Source: Oreocharis arfaki
Lineage: Eukaryota; Chordata; Aves; Passeriformes; Paramythiidae
NCBI GenBank assembly: GCA_013398015.1
Contig: VZRR01006576.1
Span: 1-64,000, forward strand
DNA: 64,000 nucleotides
Reading direction: 5' to 3'
The position numbers were made by a program, and so were the translations under genes. The notes under the pieces are model-generated. The model saw only the letters and a list, made by a program, of their open reading frames with translations, was not told the origin of the DNA and searched no databases. Position 1 is the stretch's first letter, and each line of letters opens with the position of its first letter. Below, piece after piece: positions 1 to 11,861 of the stretch.

Positions 1-74
1 GGGGTGAGCCCAGGGCAGGACCTTCACATGATACAACCCCTTCCACCCCAAACCATTCTGGGATTCTGTGATGA
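1..74 (+). mobile_element. CR1 LINE 3' tip (type A), cut by window edge
   Basis: The stretch ends with the CR1 3' terminus: a CTTCCACCCCAAACCATTCT block followed by GGGATTCTGTGATGA, a form of the ATTCTRTG tail. The 5' part lies outside the window or is truncated. Only the untranslated 3' end is present. Confidence 0.75.
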
Positions 75-3000
75 GATTCCACGTGTTTTCCTTCCAGCTC
101 ACCCTGTTTTCCATAGTGCAGGCTGGGGGCTGTGATGGTTTTCTGCTGTTCCCCAAGAAAAGACTGAAGCCTCCTGTTCAGACTTGTTAGTCCAGTCAAG
201 ATTAAGCTTCCCAACAGTGAAAACTAATTCAAGCAACCTCAGAATTCTTTGTTTTGTTTAAATACTTTTTTACAAAATAATAGACCCACTATCAGTAAGT
301 TGTCTCCCTGTTTTCACAGAGTTTCTCCAGCACGCTGCCTTTTCTTCTTCTCTCACATGCATTAAAATTAAAAATTTCTTCATTCTTGTTAACAGCCTTT
401 CAAAGCTGTGCTGAAACACTACAATTACACAAGAAGTAACATAAAGCACTTTTAAAGGCCTACAAAAATGAAATTCTAGTCTTTCAAAACAGATAAAAGC
501 CTTGCAAACATGAACCACAAAGGTTTAGAAACACGGTAAAACCTTAAAAAGGTATAATTAATTAAAGAGCACTTATAAAATCATTTCATACTTGAACGGG
601 GCATCATCATTTTTAGGGACTGGAGAGGTTTATGCTGATTAAATCTTCCCTCTTGGTTGGGAAATTGTGGGCCTTGCTTTGCATGAGGTGTCCAAGCACA
701 TCACTGATTTTCCCTATGGTTCCCACACCAGGGCTTGAGCCCCCCAATCTTTTCCCAATGGAAATGAGATCCTTCAGAGCTTCTCCCAGTGGGAGTCTGG
801 CTTACATCAAGGTGGCATTGGCCAAAAACCAGAGAGGCTGGTTTCAATGGAGGCTTGTGTTTTATTGGGTTCTCCAACATATTTTTATTGTAGGGGTTGG
901 GACTGGAAATTCCCCTTGCTCTGTTGGACATTAAATCTCTAGGATTCCTGAGGTGGAGTTTCCCTGTGTTGTGAAATCTGGTTCATCTCCAAAGGGGTGC
1001 TTGGGACTTTTTGTGTGCTGTGATTGGAATCCCAGTTTTTCCCATTACATGAAGTACAAGAAGAAAATAAAACCAAACTTCTGAGTTAGGGACTTACAAT
1101 TTAAATTTGCAGCACTCGAGGAATAGACTCTTGAAGTGCAAAACTCGGGTAAGAAATTAAAAGCAGGACTGGAATTATAGAAAGTCAGAGACAAAGGAGC
1201 CTTTTCTACACATCATTTACTCCCCTTGATACCTAGTCCACGCTTCACCATGCTGGTTTTTAAGGAGAGAAGTTTGTTTTCTCATCGTGAAATGATGTTT
1301 GAAGCATTATCTCGTTCCTAATGAGGTGAGACTTGTTTTACCTTTCCCTCCTGGTGAGTGCAGGTAGCCAGAGGCCTTGCTAAGTGCTGATAACCTTGGG
1401 GTTTATTTCAGCGAATTCCAAATTCAACTTTCCAAATGGGGATATGCTGAGGTAAGAGACTTTGCTAAAATATAAGGAATTTAATTGTGTTAAGTCCTCA
1501 CCTCATTAGATCTGTTGGAGAATTTGCCAGAAGTAAATGCTGTTGTCGTGGTTTCACAGTTATTTAGTGGTTAGCCTGGTGTAAGTGTTTTAACACTGCG
1601 ATTAGAATACTGATACATTTTTATTCTTCTGTAGTAAAATGATTCAGTATGTATAATTAATTTAGTATGTATAATTAATCAGGCCTGCTCTGGGTTTCTC
1701 TCTGCATTCTTAGCTTTATGGCAGGGCTGTGTGAAAAAAATATAAAATATTATGGGCACTGGCATTAATTTTTATCTGTAATGCGTGTTCCTGTTAAAGG
1801 AGAGAGCATAAACACCCCAATGCTACTTCCAAGGGCAGCTTTTCTCTTTCAAGGAACCTTGGTTTTGTCTGGAGAAAGCAGGGAGCAGAGCAAGGAGTGC
1901 CTCGTTCCTTGGACATCTCCAGGGATGGGGGCTCCAGCCCCTCCCTGGGCAGCCCCTGGCACACACGAGCTGGAGGAATTAGAGGAATTGCTCAGCTTCA
2001 TTTCTCTGTGATTTGATAAAGTTGCAGCAGCTGAAGCTGGATATTCCTCTGTCATTCCCAGAGCAACAACATCCAGCACCTGGCAGGGGAAGGTGTGTCA
2101 GACTTCCATAATCCCACTGTTTTTCCTCCCAGGATATTCCATTTCCCGTGGGGGAAGTGCTGTATCTGTGCCTCCATCCCTCTGTGCTCATTTCTTACAC
2201 CTGTTTTGTTTGTTTTCAGGTGAGGATTAAAGCTCTGCTATAAATATGGGTACATTTTTCAGGAGTCTCTCTCCAGCCACAGATGTGAACACACTCTTCT
2301 TGCTTCTAGCAGCTCAAGGCTGGCTCTCACAGTTAGTTAGGCTCAGGGCTTTTAAATTCCTGGAATGCTGGATTGGCCAGTGTCTGGCAGCAGCCCTTGC
2401 TTTGAAGAGGCATCACCAGAGTAATTTCATTTCTCCTCTCTCTGGTGGAAGCTGAAAATACAAAAACTATTTGTTATTTCAAAGAAAAACATGGAATAGA
2501 GGCCTTAATGTTGTTTCTGGTTTTCCCTTGATGTTTTCTGACTGCATCCTTCTTCCCTCAGGAGAGAAATTCAAAGTTCTAAATCCACCCGCAGAGTTTT
2601 CTGTCTCTCCCTCTCAGAGTGCTCAAGCCTTTGCCATAATTCCTGTTCTCGCTCAGCTGTTTTGGAGTGTTAGTGATGCATTGGTGGATCAGGGGGTTAT
2701 TTTGCCTAATGGCTTTCTTGGCTGTTTTCCTGGGAGGAGAAGTGAGAAATACAGACATGAGCTGTGTAGTAGGGCACGAGCTGTTCTTGGGAGATCTGTC
2801 AGCCCCAAGCAGAAATCCTCTTGCCTTTCCTGAGAGGCCAGACCTTGGAAGCTCATGAATTCTATTTTCACAGCTTCATTTAATGAGTCTTATCAAAACT
2901 GGGATAAAATTCAAGGCTTCTTGGAGTGGTTGCCCACTTTCCCCTGGCTGGCAGGTTTTAGTTTTCTTCTTCTTAAAATCTCCTGCCTGTGCTGCTAAAC

Positions 3001-3594
3001 TGAGCCCTGTGCAGGGAATCCTGGGAAGGGCAGAGACTTGCATCCTCTGGAATGCAAAAGGTTGATAGCAAATGGGGATAACACACAGGACACAAGACTT
3101 CAAGCCTGTAATAGGCTCTGATTATCAATGAGAATGAAAGGATAATTTGATCCCAGGATTTCCAGGCTGATGTGGAGTCTGTGGGTCCCCGTACCCACAA
3201 AAGGCTGCTCCCTGACCTGGAGGCCAAGTTCCCCTGGCATGATTAGTGTGTGATATATTTGAAAAAATACAGAGGAATAGTTTGAGAACCCAGGGCCAGG
3301 TTATTTCCTGTCCTTGGTTTGGTTTCTTCTGCCTGTTACCTCTGCAGCTCTGTCTCCTGGGGCAATCCAAGGGACAACCAGAGCGGATCCCACAGGATGT
3401 TTCTGTTGGAAAAGAGGGATGTGCTGTCACACTCTCTAAAACTGCTGTTGTGCATTGGGAACCAGACCCGTCCAGCTAAGGAGGTGTCACTGCTCCCCCA
3501 AGGAAGGTGACAGAGTTCCTGTTTGAACCCAGTTTTCATCTTTATTAGATATGATTTTCTAACAGGAAACATTGTCAGCATCTCTAGAAAGGAT
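75..3594. other. Unique non-coding DNA, no gene recognised
   Basis: The stretch is AT-rich at first (about 180-1750) and more mixed after that. The longest open frame (2471-2833, plus, 120 codons) has no recognisable domain and looks like a chance frame. The only structure I saw is a 16-bp unit repeated twice at 1646-1679. Confidence 0.5.
1646..1679. repeat. Short AT-rich direct repeat
   Basis: The unit AGTATGTATAATTAAT occurs at 1646-1661 and again at 1664-1679, two bases apart. It is a local duplication with no other copy seen nearby. Confidence 0.85.
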
Positions 3595-4008
3595 TTCCAT
3601 CCCAGGAGGAGCCTGGGAACCACTGCCCTGTCAGCCTCCCCTCTGTGCTGGGAAGATCCTGGGACGGGCCCCCCTGAAAGCTCTGCTGAGGCTCACGGAG
3701 CACAGGGAGTGATTTGGGACAGCCAATTTGGGACAGCCAGATTTGGGACAGCCAGCACGGCCTCCCCAAGGGAAAATCCTCCTGACCAACCCATGGCCTT
3801 CTCTGGTGGGGAGACTCCATCAGGAGACAAGGGAAGGGCCACAGATGTCATTTATCTGGAATTCTGGAAAGCCTCTGGCACAGGTCCCCACAACATCCTT
3901 CTCTCTGGCCTGGAGACAGCTGGATTGGATGCATGGAAGGTTGGATGGATGAGGAAGGGGTTGGGCAGTCACAGCCAGAGGTTCGTGGTCAATGGCTCAG
4001 AGTCCTGA
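3595..4008 (+). pseudogene. Decayed CR1 ORF2 reverse-transcriptase fragment
   Basis: One frame stays open from 3523 to 4008. From about residue 100 it reads DKGRATDVIYLEFWKASG, then PHNILLSGLE, then a WMRKGLGSHSQRFVVNGS segment. This matches the order of conserved CR1/LINE reverse-transcriptase blocks (DKGRATDVIYLDF, PHNILLSKLE, W-N-WLDGRTQRV-VNGS). A stop follows at 4006-4008. Downstream, PQGSVLGPV-like codons (about 4035-4060) lie in a shifted frame. The later catalytic FADD-type motif has decayed to FAGD (about 4110). The endonuclease domain and the rest of ORF2 are missing, so this is a dead fragment of a transposon gene, not a host gene. Confidence 0.85.
3712..3755. repeat. Three-copy 14-15 bp tandem repeat inside CR1
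   Basis: The unit ATTTGGGACAGCCA(G) occurs at 3712-3725, 3726-3740 and 3741-3755. It lies just before the segment corresponding to CR1 codons for HGFTKGKS, so it probably arose by local slippage after insertion. Confidence 0.85.
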
Positions 4009-4486
4009 TGGACGTCGGTGGCCAGTGGGGTCCCTCGGGGGTCTGTACTGGGACCAGTGGTGTTTGATAACTTCATTAACAGATGAAGGGACTGAGGGCA
4101 CCCTCAGCAGGTTTGCAGGGGACACCGAGCTGAGGGTGACCTGATTGTGACCTTCCAGTGCCTGAAGAGGCTGACAAGAAACGTGGAGAGAGACTCTTTA
4201 CAAGGGATGGAGTGCCAGGACACAGGGAATGGCTCCCCAGTGCCAGAGGGCAGGGCTGGATGGGATACTGGGAAGGAATTGTTCCCTGGGAGGGTGGGCA
4301 GGCCCTGGCACAGGGTGCCCAGAGCAGCTGTGGCTGCCCCTGGATCCCTGGCAGTGCCCAAGGCCAGGCTGGACATTGGGGTTTGGAGCAGCCTGGGACA
4401 GTGGAAGGTGTCCCTGCCATGGCAGGGGTGGCACTGGATGGGATTTAATGTCCCTCCCAGCCCAGGCTGTTGTATAATTCTGTTAC

Positions 4487-5409
4487 ACTGCCTTAGTTCC
4501 AATAAGCTGCTGTGCAGAAAGGAGGAGAAATTCATAGAAGGAAAAAAAGGCAATCCTATTTTCTCCCCTTATTTTTCTTGTCTTTTTTTCTGTCTTTCTC
4601 GGACACTTGTCCCGAGTTGATGATGTGGTCTGTTTTATGCAAGGTAAAACAACATCTTTTGCCACAGCAATCTCCTGCCATGTGCTCTCTGGAAACTCCG
4701 TGTCTCATTTGATGGATAATTACATACTTGATTACAAATAAATGGGAATTGTTTTTTGTTCTGTGGCAAGGAAGGTAAAGGAGGATTTTAAGACCTAAAA
4801 TCCCCATTGGGCCTGTTTAAATTCCTGCTGTTGTAGTAGCATGGGAGAGAAGTACTGCTTTATGGTGTTTAAACAGAAAAGCTTTTCTCTAGCAGGAAAG
4901 TAGAACCCTCTAAATAAAATCCTTGTCCATAATGGGCAATTCCAGGGAATGCTGGTACAAGTGACAGATCCCGCCAATCTGAGGGACTGTCCCACTTGGT
5001 GTCTTCCCTGGGAGGAATTAATCTTCTGTGAGTTGTCACACCATGGAATAGAAAGTTTTATCTTAATTGAGATTGAGTTAAAGATCATGGGAGTGTTGGA
5101 TGGATAGGTGTCCTGCCTGTACAATTCTGGGCTTTCCCCTCTCCAGGACAACCAGGGGGAGTTGTCTGTCAATCAGAGTGTGCTTTGATAAAGGGAGCAT
5201 TTTTCCAAGCTGATAACATGGGTGAATAACACTGTGAACTCCTGGTTAAGGGTAAGCAAGGCTTTTTCTCAGAGGGCATTTTCTTTACAAGAACAATTAT
5301 TACTCAGTCACGTTCCTTTGAGCCACACTGGATGTTTATTAAGCCTCTTATTTCTTTTCACAGATTCTTGAAATGATAACTTTCCCCTGCTTTATGCTGA
5401 AGATTTATA
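4487..5409. other. Unique non-coding DNA, nothing recognised
   Basis: A pyrimidine-rich patch at about 4556-4602 is the only compositional feature. The minus-strand frame at 4795-5172 (125 codons) shows no domain or compositional signal of a gene. Confidence 0.5.
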
Positions 5410-5712
5410 GTTTCATAGAATCATGGGAGGCACCCACAGGGATCATCCAGTGCAGCTCCTGGACCTGCACAGACACCCCAACAACCCCACCCTGGGCATC
5501 CCTGGCAGCGCTGCCCAAACGCTCCTGGAGCTCTGGCAGCCTCGGGGCCGTGCCCATTCCCTGGGGAGCCTGGGCAGTGCCCAGCACCCTCTGGGGGAAG
5601 AACCTTTCCCTGATCTCCAGCCTGAGCCTGCCCTGGCCCAGCTCCAGCTGTTCCCTGGGTGCTGTCCCTGTCCCAGGGAGCAGAGCTCGGTGCCCAAGGG
5701 GAGTTGCAGACA
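5410..5712 (-). mobile_element. CR1 LINE 3' end (type C)
   Basis: Read on the minus strand, the element ends at TTTCATAGAATCATGG (plus view), the reverse complement of the CR1 tail. It contains the type C blocks CAACCCCACCCTGGGCATCC and AGCACCCTCTGGGGGAAGAA. It is 5'-truncated near 5712. A close relative lies in the same orientation at 45962-46255. Confidence 0.9.
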
Positions 5713-7002
5713 CAATGTTTGAATGCATCGACTTTTATGGAAGTAACAAAACCCAGCACTGGATTTTCAGGGATTTTCACAGCAGATTTGTTGAACGGTT
5801 ATAGTAGAAAGCAGGAATAGTCCCTGGCTAGGCTGCACCTAATAAATATCTATATATTGGTGTCATTTGCTATGCTCTGCTTTCTTTGAGGAGGGCTCGG
5901 CAGTCGTAATTAATTCTGAAACCAACCCATCCCTGAATTCCGCATTACATGGCTGAGAGTTTTTCTCATTTTTGTTAGAAGAATCCAATTTAGTTGTGAT
6001 TGACCTTTGTTCCTTCCTTTTAGCAGAAGTTATTTGAGGAGCAGGTTTTATCTGAAGCTAATGTACTTGATGTGTTTGGGGAGAAATTTATAAGGAAGCT
6101 CTGAAAAGGCTGCATGAAAGTTATGGATCTGAAAATATTTGAGGAATTTGGTGCATTCTGGTGTGGTATTTTAAGGCTGTGACAGCACTGGATTCAATCT
6201 GTTTTCCTCAGCTGAAGTGAACACCCAGATTTAGCACCGAGTCCCGCTTGGATTGCTTTAGGTTGTTTATTTTTCCTTGTTTTCCATCTCACCTCTTCCC
6301 ACATTTAAGAATGAGGTGGTGGTGCAATGCTGGCAATATTGCCCCATGTTACTTCGTTATTATTATTATTATTAAAAACAGCCTTGTGCCACAAGTTTAT
6401 ATGGTTTCTTTTCATAGAAATAAGAAATGTTTGTCTCCCTGAAGGGATCAAATAATTGACATATTTGCAATGTGTGCAGGTGTGGTATTTAGTAGGCATG
6501 GCACATTCCTGCATGGAATGGAAGTGTGTGAGGCTGCTTCTGGAAAGTTCCTGGAGCTTTGGAAACTTCCTTTCATCCAGCTGAATGCTTCAAACTCGGC
6601 CAGAAATCCAGAACTCAGAGATGTTGATATTTTCCTGCTCATCCCTTCCTTTTCTATCAGTCCCCTGAGGGCTTTTTTTTAAACATAACTTAATTTATGG
6701 TGAGGGTCTTGTTCCAACCTGTGGCACATTTCAGGCAGTGAAGTTAAGGCTGTATTTATGCTTGATGGATGGGAATTTGACACGTGTTCTTTCTGTTGTG
6801 AAAACAAGAGATGCTCAGACCGTGCCTCCATCTCATCTTTGTCTCACTGCAGCAGCAGAGGTGCCAAAGACAGGCACAGCTCCTCCCTGACAAGGGAATT
6901 ATTTTCCTGTGTGGAATTAGTGATTTGTAGTCACAGTGACAACAAAAATGCTCATAAAGCACCTTTCACCTGGGAAAATTCCTGTCCTTGGGCCTTCCCA
7001 CT
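5713..7002. other. Unique AT-rich DNA with a TTA microsatellite
   Basis: No gene or transposon recognised. A short (TTA)6 tract lies at 6357-6374. The remainder is ordinary AT-rich bird intergenic or intronic sequence. Confidence 0.5.
6357..6374. repeat. (TTA)n microsatellite
   Basis: Six uninterrupted TTA units, followed by an A-run. Confidence 0.9.
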
Positions 7003-7038
7003 GGGCTCGGGAAACTGGCAGGGCTCGGGAAACTGGCA
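7003..7038. repeat. 18-bp perfect tandem duplication
   Basis: GGGCTCGGGAAACTGGCA occurs at 7003-7020 and again, identical, at 7021-7038, directly before the left end of the next CR1 piece. It could mark slippage or an insertion scar. Confidence 0.9.
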
Positions 7039-7054
7039 GATCTGGGAACCTACT

Positions 7055-7738
7055 GGAATCCAGGCTGGGGATGAGCAGCTGGAGCAGCCCTGGGAGAAGG
7101 ACCTGGGGGTGCTGTGGGTGAGAGCTGGGACCCAGAACCCCCCCGTGCCCTGGGCTGAGCCCCCAGCGTGGGCAGCAGGGGAGGGGGGATTCTGCCCCTG
7201 TGCCCCTGTGCTCAGGTGAGACCCCACCTGCAGAGCTGCCCCAGCCCTGGGGCCCAGCACAGGAGGGACCTGGAGCTGCTGGAGAGAGCCCAGAGGAGGC
7301 TCCAGGATGATCAGAGATATGGAGCAGCTCTGCTGGGAGGAAAGGCTGGGAGAGCTGGGATTGTTCAGCCTGGAGAGGAGAAGCTTTGGGGTGACCTCAT
7401 TGTGGCCTTCCAGGGCCTGAAGGAGCTACAGGAAAGCTGGAGAGAGACTGTACAAGGGGTGGAGGCACAGGACACAGGGAATGGCTTCCCAGTGCCAGAG
7501 GGCAGGGATGGATGGGATATTGGGAAGGAATTGTTCCCTGGGAGGGTGGGCAGGCCCTGGCACAGGGTGCCCAGAGCAGCTGTGGCTGCCCCTGGGTCCC
7601 TGGCAGTGCCCAAGGCCAGGCTGGACATTGGGGCTTGGAGCAGCCTGGGACAGTGGAAGGTGTCCCTGCCCATGGCAGGGGTGGAACTACATCATCTTTA
7701 AGGTCTCTTCCAACCCAAACCATGCCATGGTTCAGTGA
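7055..7738 (+). mobile_element. CR1 LINE, ORF2 C-terminal region plus 3' end (type A)
   Basis: This is one of the longer CR1 pieces. It starts in ORF2 at the block GAGAAGGACCTGGGGGTGCT. It passes through GAGCTGCTGGAGAGAGCCCA and the GGGATTGTTCAGCCTGGAGA block, and ends in the type A 3' region with TTCCAACCCAAACCAT before 7738. An open frame at 7168-7701 covers the C-terminal ORF2 region and the untranslated end, but it lacks all catalytic parts. Confidence 0.92.
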
Positions 7739-8703
7739 CTCTATGACATCACCTCAGGCTCATATTGTGCCTTCCTTTCATGTAGAAATACGGAAAGGGT
7801 CGATTTTGATCAAAGATTGAATAAATTTGTGGATAGGGAACACAAATGAATCATGTCCCTAAATGTTTTGTCTTTGCTGTGGCTGGAACTTTTATCCAGA
7901 GATGCTATTTTTGAAACTAACGGGAAGAACTGAGCTTAGGAGATTTTAAAACCACTCCGTTTTCTATAAATCAGCCTCTTCTACATTTACCTTTTTTTTA
8001 TCCCACCCCATCCGGCAGATCAGATGTGAGAATTATTTTGGAGTGGAATGGGATATGGTGTCAGTCTAGTGGCTGCTGAAGATGAATAGTCTCTAAATAA
8101 GTAATAAAGCTGAAGTGGCTGTAACTCCCTCTGAGGAGTTTGTTTATTGATACTTTCTGCCACTTGAACTTAGATTTTGCTGCCATCAAGCTGAAATGGG
8201 CATTGCCGTTGGTTTTTATTTCTTTGATCTTTGTTTCTGGGGGGGGGAAGGTGGGGGTTAATTGTGGGGTTTGGGTTTTGTGATTGGTCCTTTAGAAGCC
8301 GCATGAGCATTATCCTGACAGGGCAGTTATTTCTTATTACAATGTACTCCAAGACAAGGGTGGAAATTACAGTTTAAGGGAGGTTATTATACTTTACTGC
8401 ATCATCTAGAAGTTTGCTAAGCAAAATATTTGTTTATAAAGAATTCCATTTGGGTTTCTGCAGCGCTGAACCAATGACAAATCATAATTACTCTTTTGTG
8501 TGCACAAATATTTTTCATGCCTTCAGTTTTTTATGAAGTTTATCCCAATTTGTCTCCTTCTCCAGATACTAATAATAATTAGTTTTAAAGCTTTGTATGA
8601 AACTGAATACAGCCATGACTTCCATTTTTGATCCATTTCCCAAAGAGTACTGTCTTTTATAGTGAGTTGAGCAAAACTGTGTGAATGTATCTGTGAAAAC
8701 TTC
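7739..8703. other. Unique AT-rich DNA, nothing recognised
   Basis: A G-rich stretch at about 8238-8275 gives a short C-rich minus-strand reading frame that looks fortuitous. Confidence 0.5.
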
Positions 8704-8866
8704 AGAGAAGCTGTGGCTGCCCCTGGATCCCTGGCAGTGTCCAAGAGCAGGTTGGACACTGGGGCTTGGAGCACCCTGGGACAGTGGGAGGTGTCCCTCC
8801 CCATGGCAGGGGTGGAACTGGATGAACTTTGAGGTCCCTTCCAACCCAAACCATTCTGGGATTCCA
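8704..8866 (+). mobile_element. CR1 LINE 3' end (type A), short
   Basis: The piece begins abruptly at AAGCTGTGGCTGCCCCTGGA and runs to TTCCAACCCAAACCATTCTG and GGATTC. It is strongly 5'-truncated and contains only the 3' untranslated region. Confidence 0.9.
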
Positions 8867-10254
8867 GGCTGGTGCCATCTCCTTTGTGTGTCCCTGGGAG
8901 CTGTGCTGCTGCAGCCAGTCCTGGAGCAGGGGGCGGCCTGAGCCTGGGGCTCCCCTTCACTCTCACACGGTGCCTTTTCTCTTCTCCAGCAGCTGGCAGA
9001 GTGGCCAGGCCAGGTGCTGTGTCAGGTGCGCAGTGGGAAGGGGGATCTGGATTTGGACAGCCTGTAAGGTATCTGGGTCCTGCGGTTTATTTAGGAACCT
9101 AACGAGATCAGAGCTTTTACCTGACTGCATTCCCTCACACACTCACCCCTGTGGGCCACCCTCAGCCCAGCGTCTTTATAACCTCCCGCCTTTCGTGCCC
9201 TCAGGGCAGATCGCTGCTGGCTGGGAAGTCTGCACAGGAAATCCTGCTTGTTTACGCGGCCTCTCCGTTCCCAGGGCTGAGCACCACCAGCCAAGGTCCC
9301 TGGGCACCCCGTGGCATTGGTCTGCATGGATCGCCCTCATTTCCAGCCCTCCCTGCACTGCCAGTAGCTCTCTTCCAGCCAGGGTGGTTGCTCCTTTCTT
9401 TGCAGACCTCAAACCCTGGGCTGCCCAGCCTGACCGGGCTCAGCTCCCTGACCTGCGTTTCCACCTCACCTCTCTCTACTAACAGTAGGATTCAGGATGT
9501 GGCGATTTTGTTAAATCCAGCATTATGAAAATTCAGTGATGGACATAATGAGTCAAAGGCTTCCATGGAGAGTTCAAGAGTTCACTTTCACACCTCCATG
9601 CACAGTTCTGTGCTGGCTGTCACCATGCACTGTTTAACCATCATAAGCACCTCAGGCTGCTGCGTCTCCAAACGTCCTGACAGCTGCAGGGATCTCATGG
9701 CACTGCTTTTTTCCCGGTGCTGCCTCCTGATGGAGCCCATTCCACAGGTGGCCATAGCTGATTAGCTGAGGGATGATTCTTCTCACACCACACCAATGGT
9801 TTTCCAGCCCTGCAACAAATTGTCTCTTTTAGAGTCATATGATTCCTTTGCATTAGCAGGTCAATTCCAGGCTGATTCCAGACGGCTTAATGGAGCATGG
9901 GAACACTTCTCCAAGTGCTTGGCTGACACAAGGGGAAGATGGATGGTGGTGGCAGGAACTACTGTCGCTGCAAGAGAAGCTCAGTGTGTCCCTGCTCTTG
10001 CTCTTCTCAGCTGGGACAGCAGGAAGCTGTTCCTCAGTGCTGGAGCACTTGGGTGTGCTCTGGGCTGAGCATTAAAACCCAGGTGCTTTTTGGCTTTGGT
10101 CACTGAACCTGAGAGTTTGGGAGTCACTGCCTTCCCTTTTCAGCTCCAGGTGTGTGTGTCTGCTGTGGTTTCCAGCTGTTGTGGGCTCCAGGCACTGTGT
10201 GGGGCAGGGCTGACAGCACAAGGAGCAGTGCAGGTCAGGGCATGGGAATATCCC
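8867..10254. other. Unique DNA with a CpG-containing patch; possible micro-exon
   Basis: The part at about 9020-9470 has more CpG dinucleotides than its surroundings. A splice-acceptor-like CTTTTCTCTTCTCCAG ends at 8989, and a donor-like CAG/GTGCGC follows at 9025/9026. The 217-codon plus frame (8829-9482) begins inside CR1 and resembles no family I know. Confidence 0.35.
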
Positions 10255-10455
10255 TCCTTCTCCAGGGAAAGGGTGCTCAGGCCTTGGAACTGCCCAGGGA
10301 GGTGTGGAGTCCCCATCCCTGGAGGTGTCCAAGGAAGGGCTAGAGGTGGCACTCAGTGCTCTGGTCTGGGGACAAGGTGGGCATCGGGCACTGGGTGGAC
10401 TCCATGGGCTGGGGGGGCTTTTCCAGCCTCAATGATCCTGGGATTCTGTAATTAA
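10255..10455 (+). mobile_element. CR1 LINE 3' end (type B)
   Basis: It contains GGTGCTCAGGCCTTGG, the block CCCATCCCTGGAGGTGTCCA and GGGCTTTTCCAGCCTC, then ends in GATCCTGGGATTCTGTAATT. It is 5'-truncated. Confidence 0.9.
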
Positions 10456-11861
10456 ACAGTAATGAGACTCTCTTTGGTGCTCTGGACTTCCAGAGTGACT
10501 TAGACTGGGAAGAGAGTTGAGTGCAGTTGTGTGCAGCGTGGGCCTCAGGAGTGCCTTTGCCTCCTCCTCCTGCCAGGTTTAGTTCTTGGTAAAAGGAATA
10601 TTTTGGAAAGACAGGAGCCTCTGGAGCTGAAAGAAAGCTCATGTTTCACATGGCACTTGTGGAAAATCTTGAAATCTGAGACTGCCAAACAAAACTGCTG
10701 AAGGTGAGAACTCAGCAGTGGTAGAGGATCAGTCTCTGTGCTCCGTGGAGGTTGCTGTGTACTATAAAAGTTAAACACGGTTTCTTGGTACTTATTCCAG
10801 CTATCCAGGAATTATTTTGCTGAAGGGCAGGGTGGATTTTGCTTTTGGTTTCACAGTGAGCACACACCCAGCTAGGAACGACACACTGACCATGGTAATC
10901 TTGCATGATGAGACTGTTTGCCATGAGTTTTGCTGAAGAGTATAATTTTAGGCACATTTTATAGCAGTCAGGATAGTTGAAATCTAATGGCTATGTGGGA
11001 AATGTCAGAATTCAGCAGGCAGTCAACTGCCAAAAGCCTTTTGGCACCACTAAATTCTGATCGTGCAGAAGGGAGATCATCACCTGAAATGTTCAGCTTG
11101 AAGACACTGCCTCACTTTGCAGGCACTGGTGTTGAAGTACACACAGAAATACAGAAGGGTCACTCTTTGTACCTTCTGTGCTGGTAAAGTGATGTCTGTG
11201 CACATCTGCAGCAAAACCAGATGGGCGAAGGGTGCAACATTGTCTTCTGGTGTTTTCCCGCTGTCTCAGAGGTGGGAAAGGATGGATGAGCACCAGGTCG
11301 CATCAAACCTCAATTCTTTAGCGATTCTCTGATTATTAAGCAAGGAGCAACGAACAGAGAGTGGAAGAGACCTTGAGGGTTTTCTACAGAATAGAGGAAA
11401 ACTGGTGAGGCTCAGTGAGTGCAGGGTCTCCAGCAGGCACTTCGGAGAATAACTCCCAGCTAAGCAGACCTTAAAAGACAGGATCCAGTAGTCCTTTTAT
11501 TTAAATGCTTTCACACAGTGCTGTATCACTTTTATTAGACTGTTACATTAGAAGTTCTGTGCCATATAATGGCAGTAAAATAAAATGTGAGGGCTTGAAA
11601 GATTCTTCCAGATTGTGTTGGCTGTGACGTCTCTCACCAGATCATTGGTAATCACCCGTATCTCAACGCCTGGTTTTGTATGTTGTAATAATAAAATCTT
11701 GAAATATGGCTTCATTTTGGAGAGAATATAATAACTTTGTGAGAATTACTTAGTGAAAAATATGTTCTGCCATTAAAGATGGATAGTTTACAGAATTAAT
11801 CCTACTTCCAGAGTGTTCACTGACGTATTTTTATAGGTGATATGTTCTCCATGTTCACAAT
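10456..11861. other. Unique DNA, nothing recognised
   Basis: No gene is supported. The AT-rich part at about 11480-11790 has several AATAAA-like and homeobox-like TAAT words but no clear element. Confidence 0.45.

Larger units (their letters stand above)
3595..4486 (+). mobile_element. CR1 LINE fragment with ORF2 reverse-transcriptase region (type A)
   Basis: The left part (to about 4130) is the CR1 ORF2 reverse-transcriptase region, and the right part (4140-4486) is the type A 3' end finishing near ATAATTCTGTTAC. The two parts are joined around 4132-4142, where ORF2 sequence before the FADD-like site passes straight into a segment that normally lies several hundred bases downstream. The copy is therefore 5'-truncated and internally deleted. 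CR1 moves by target-primed reverse transcription; this copy cannot encode the machinery. Confidence 0.9.

Noticed and set aside
8829..9482. 217-codon plus-strand frame
   Set aside because: It starts inside a CR1 fragment and shows no domain. GC-rich composition is enough to explain the open frame.
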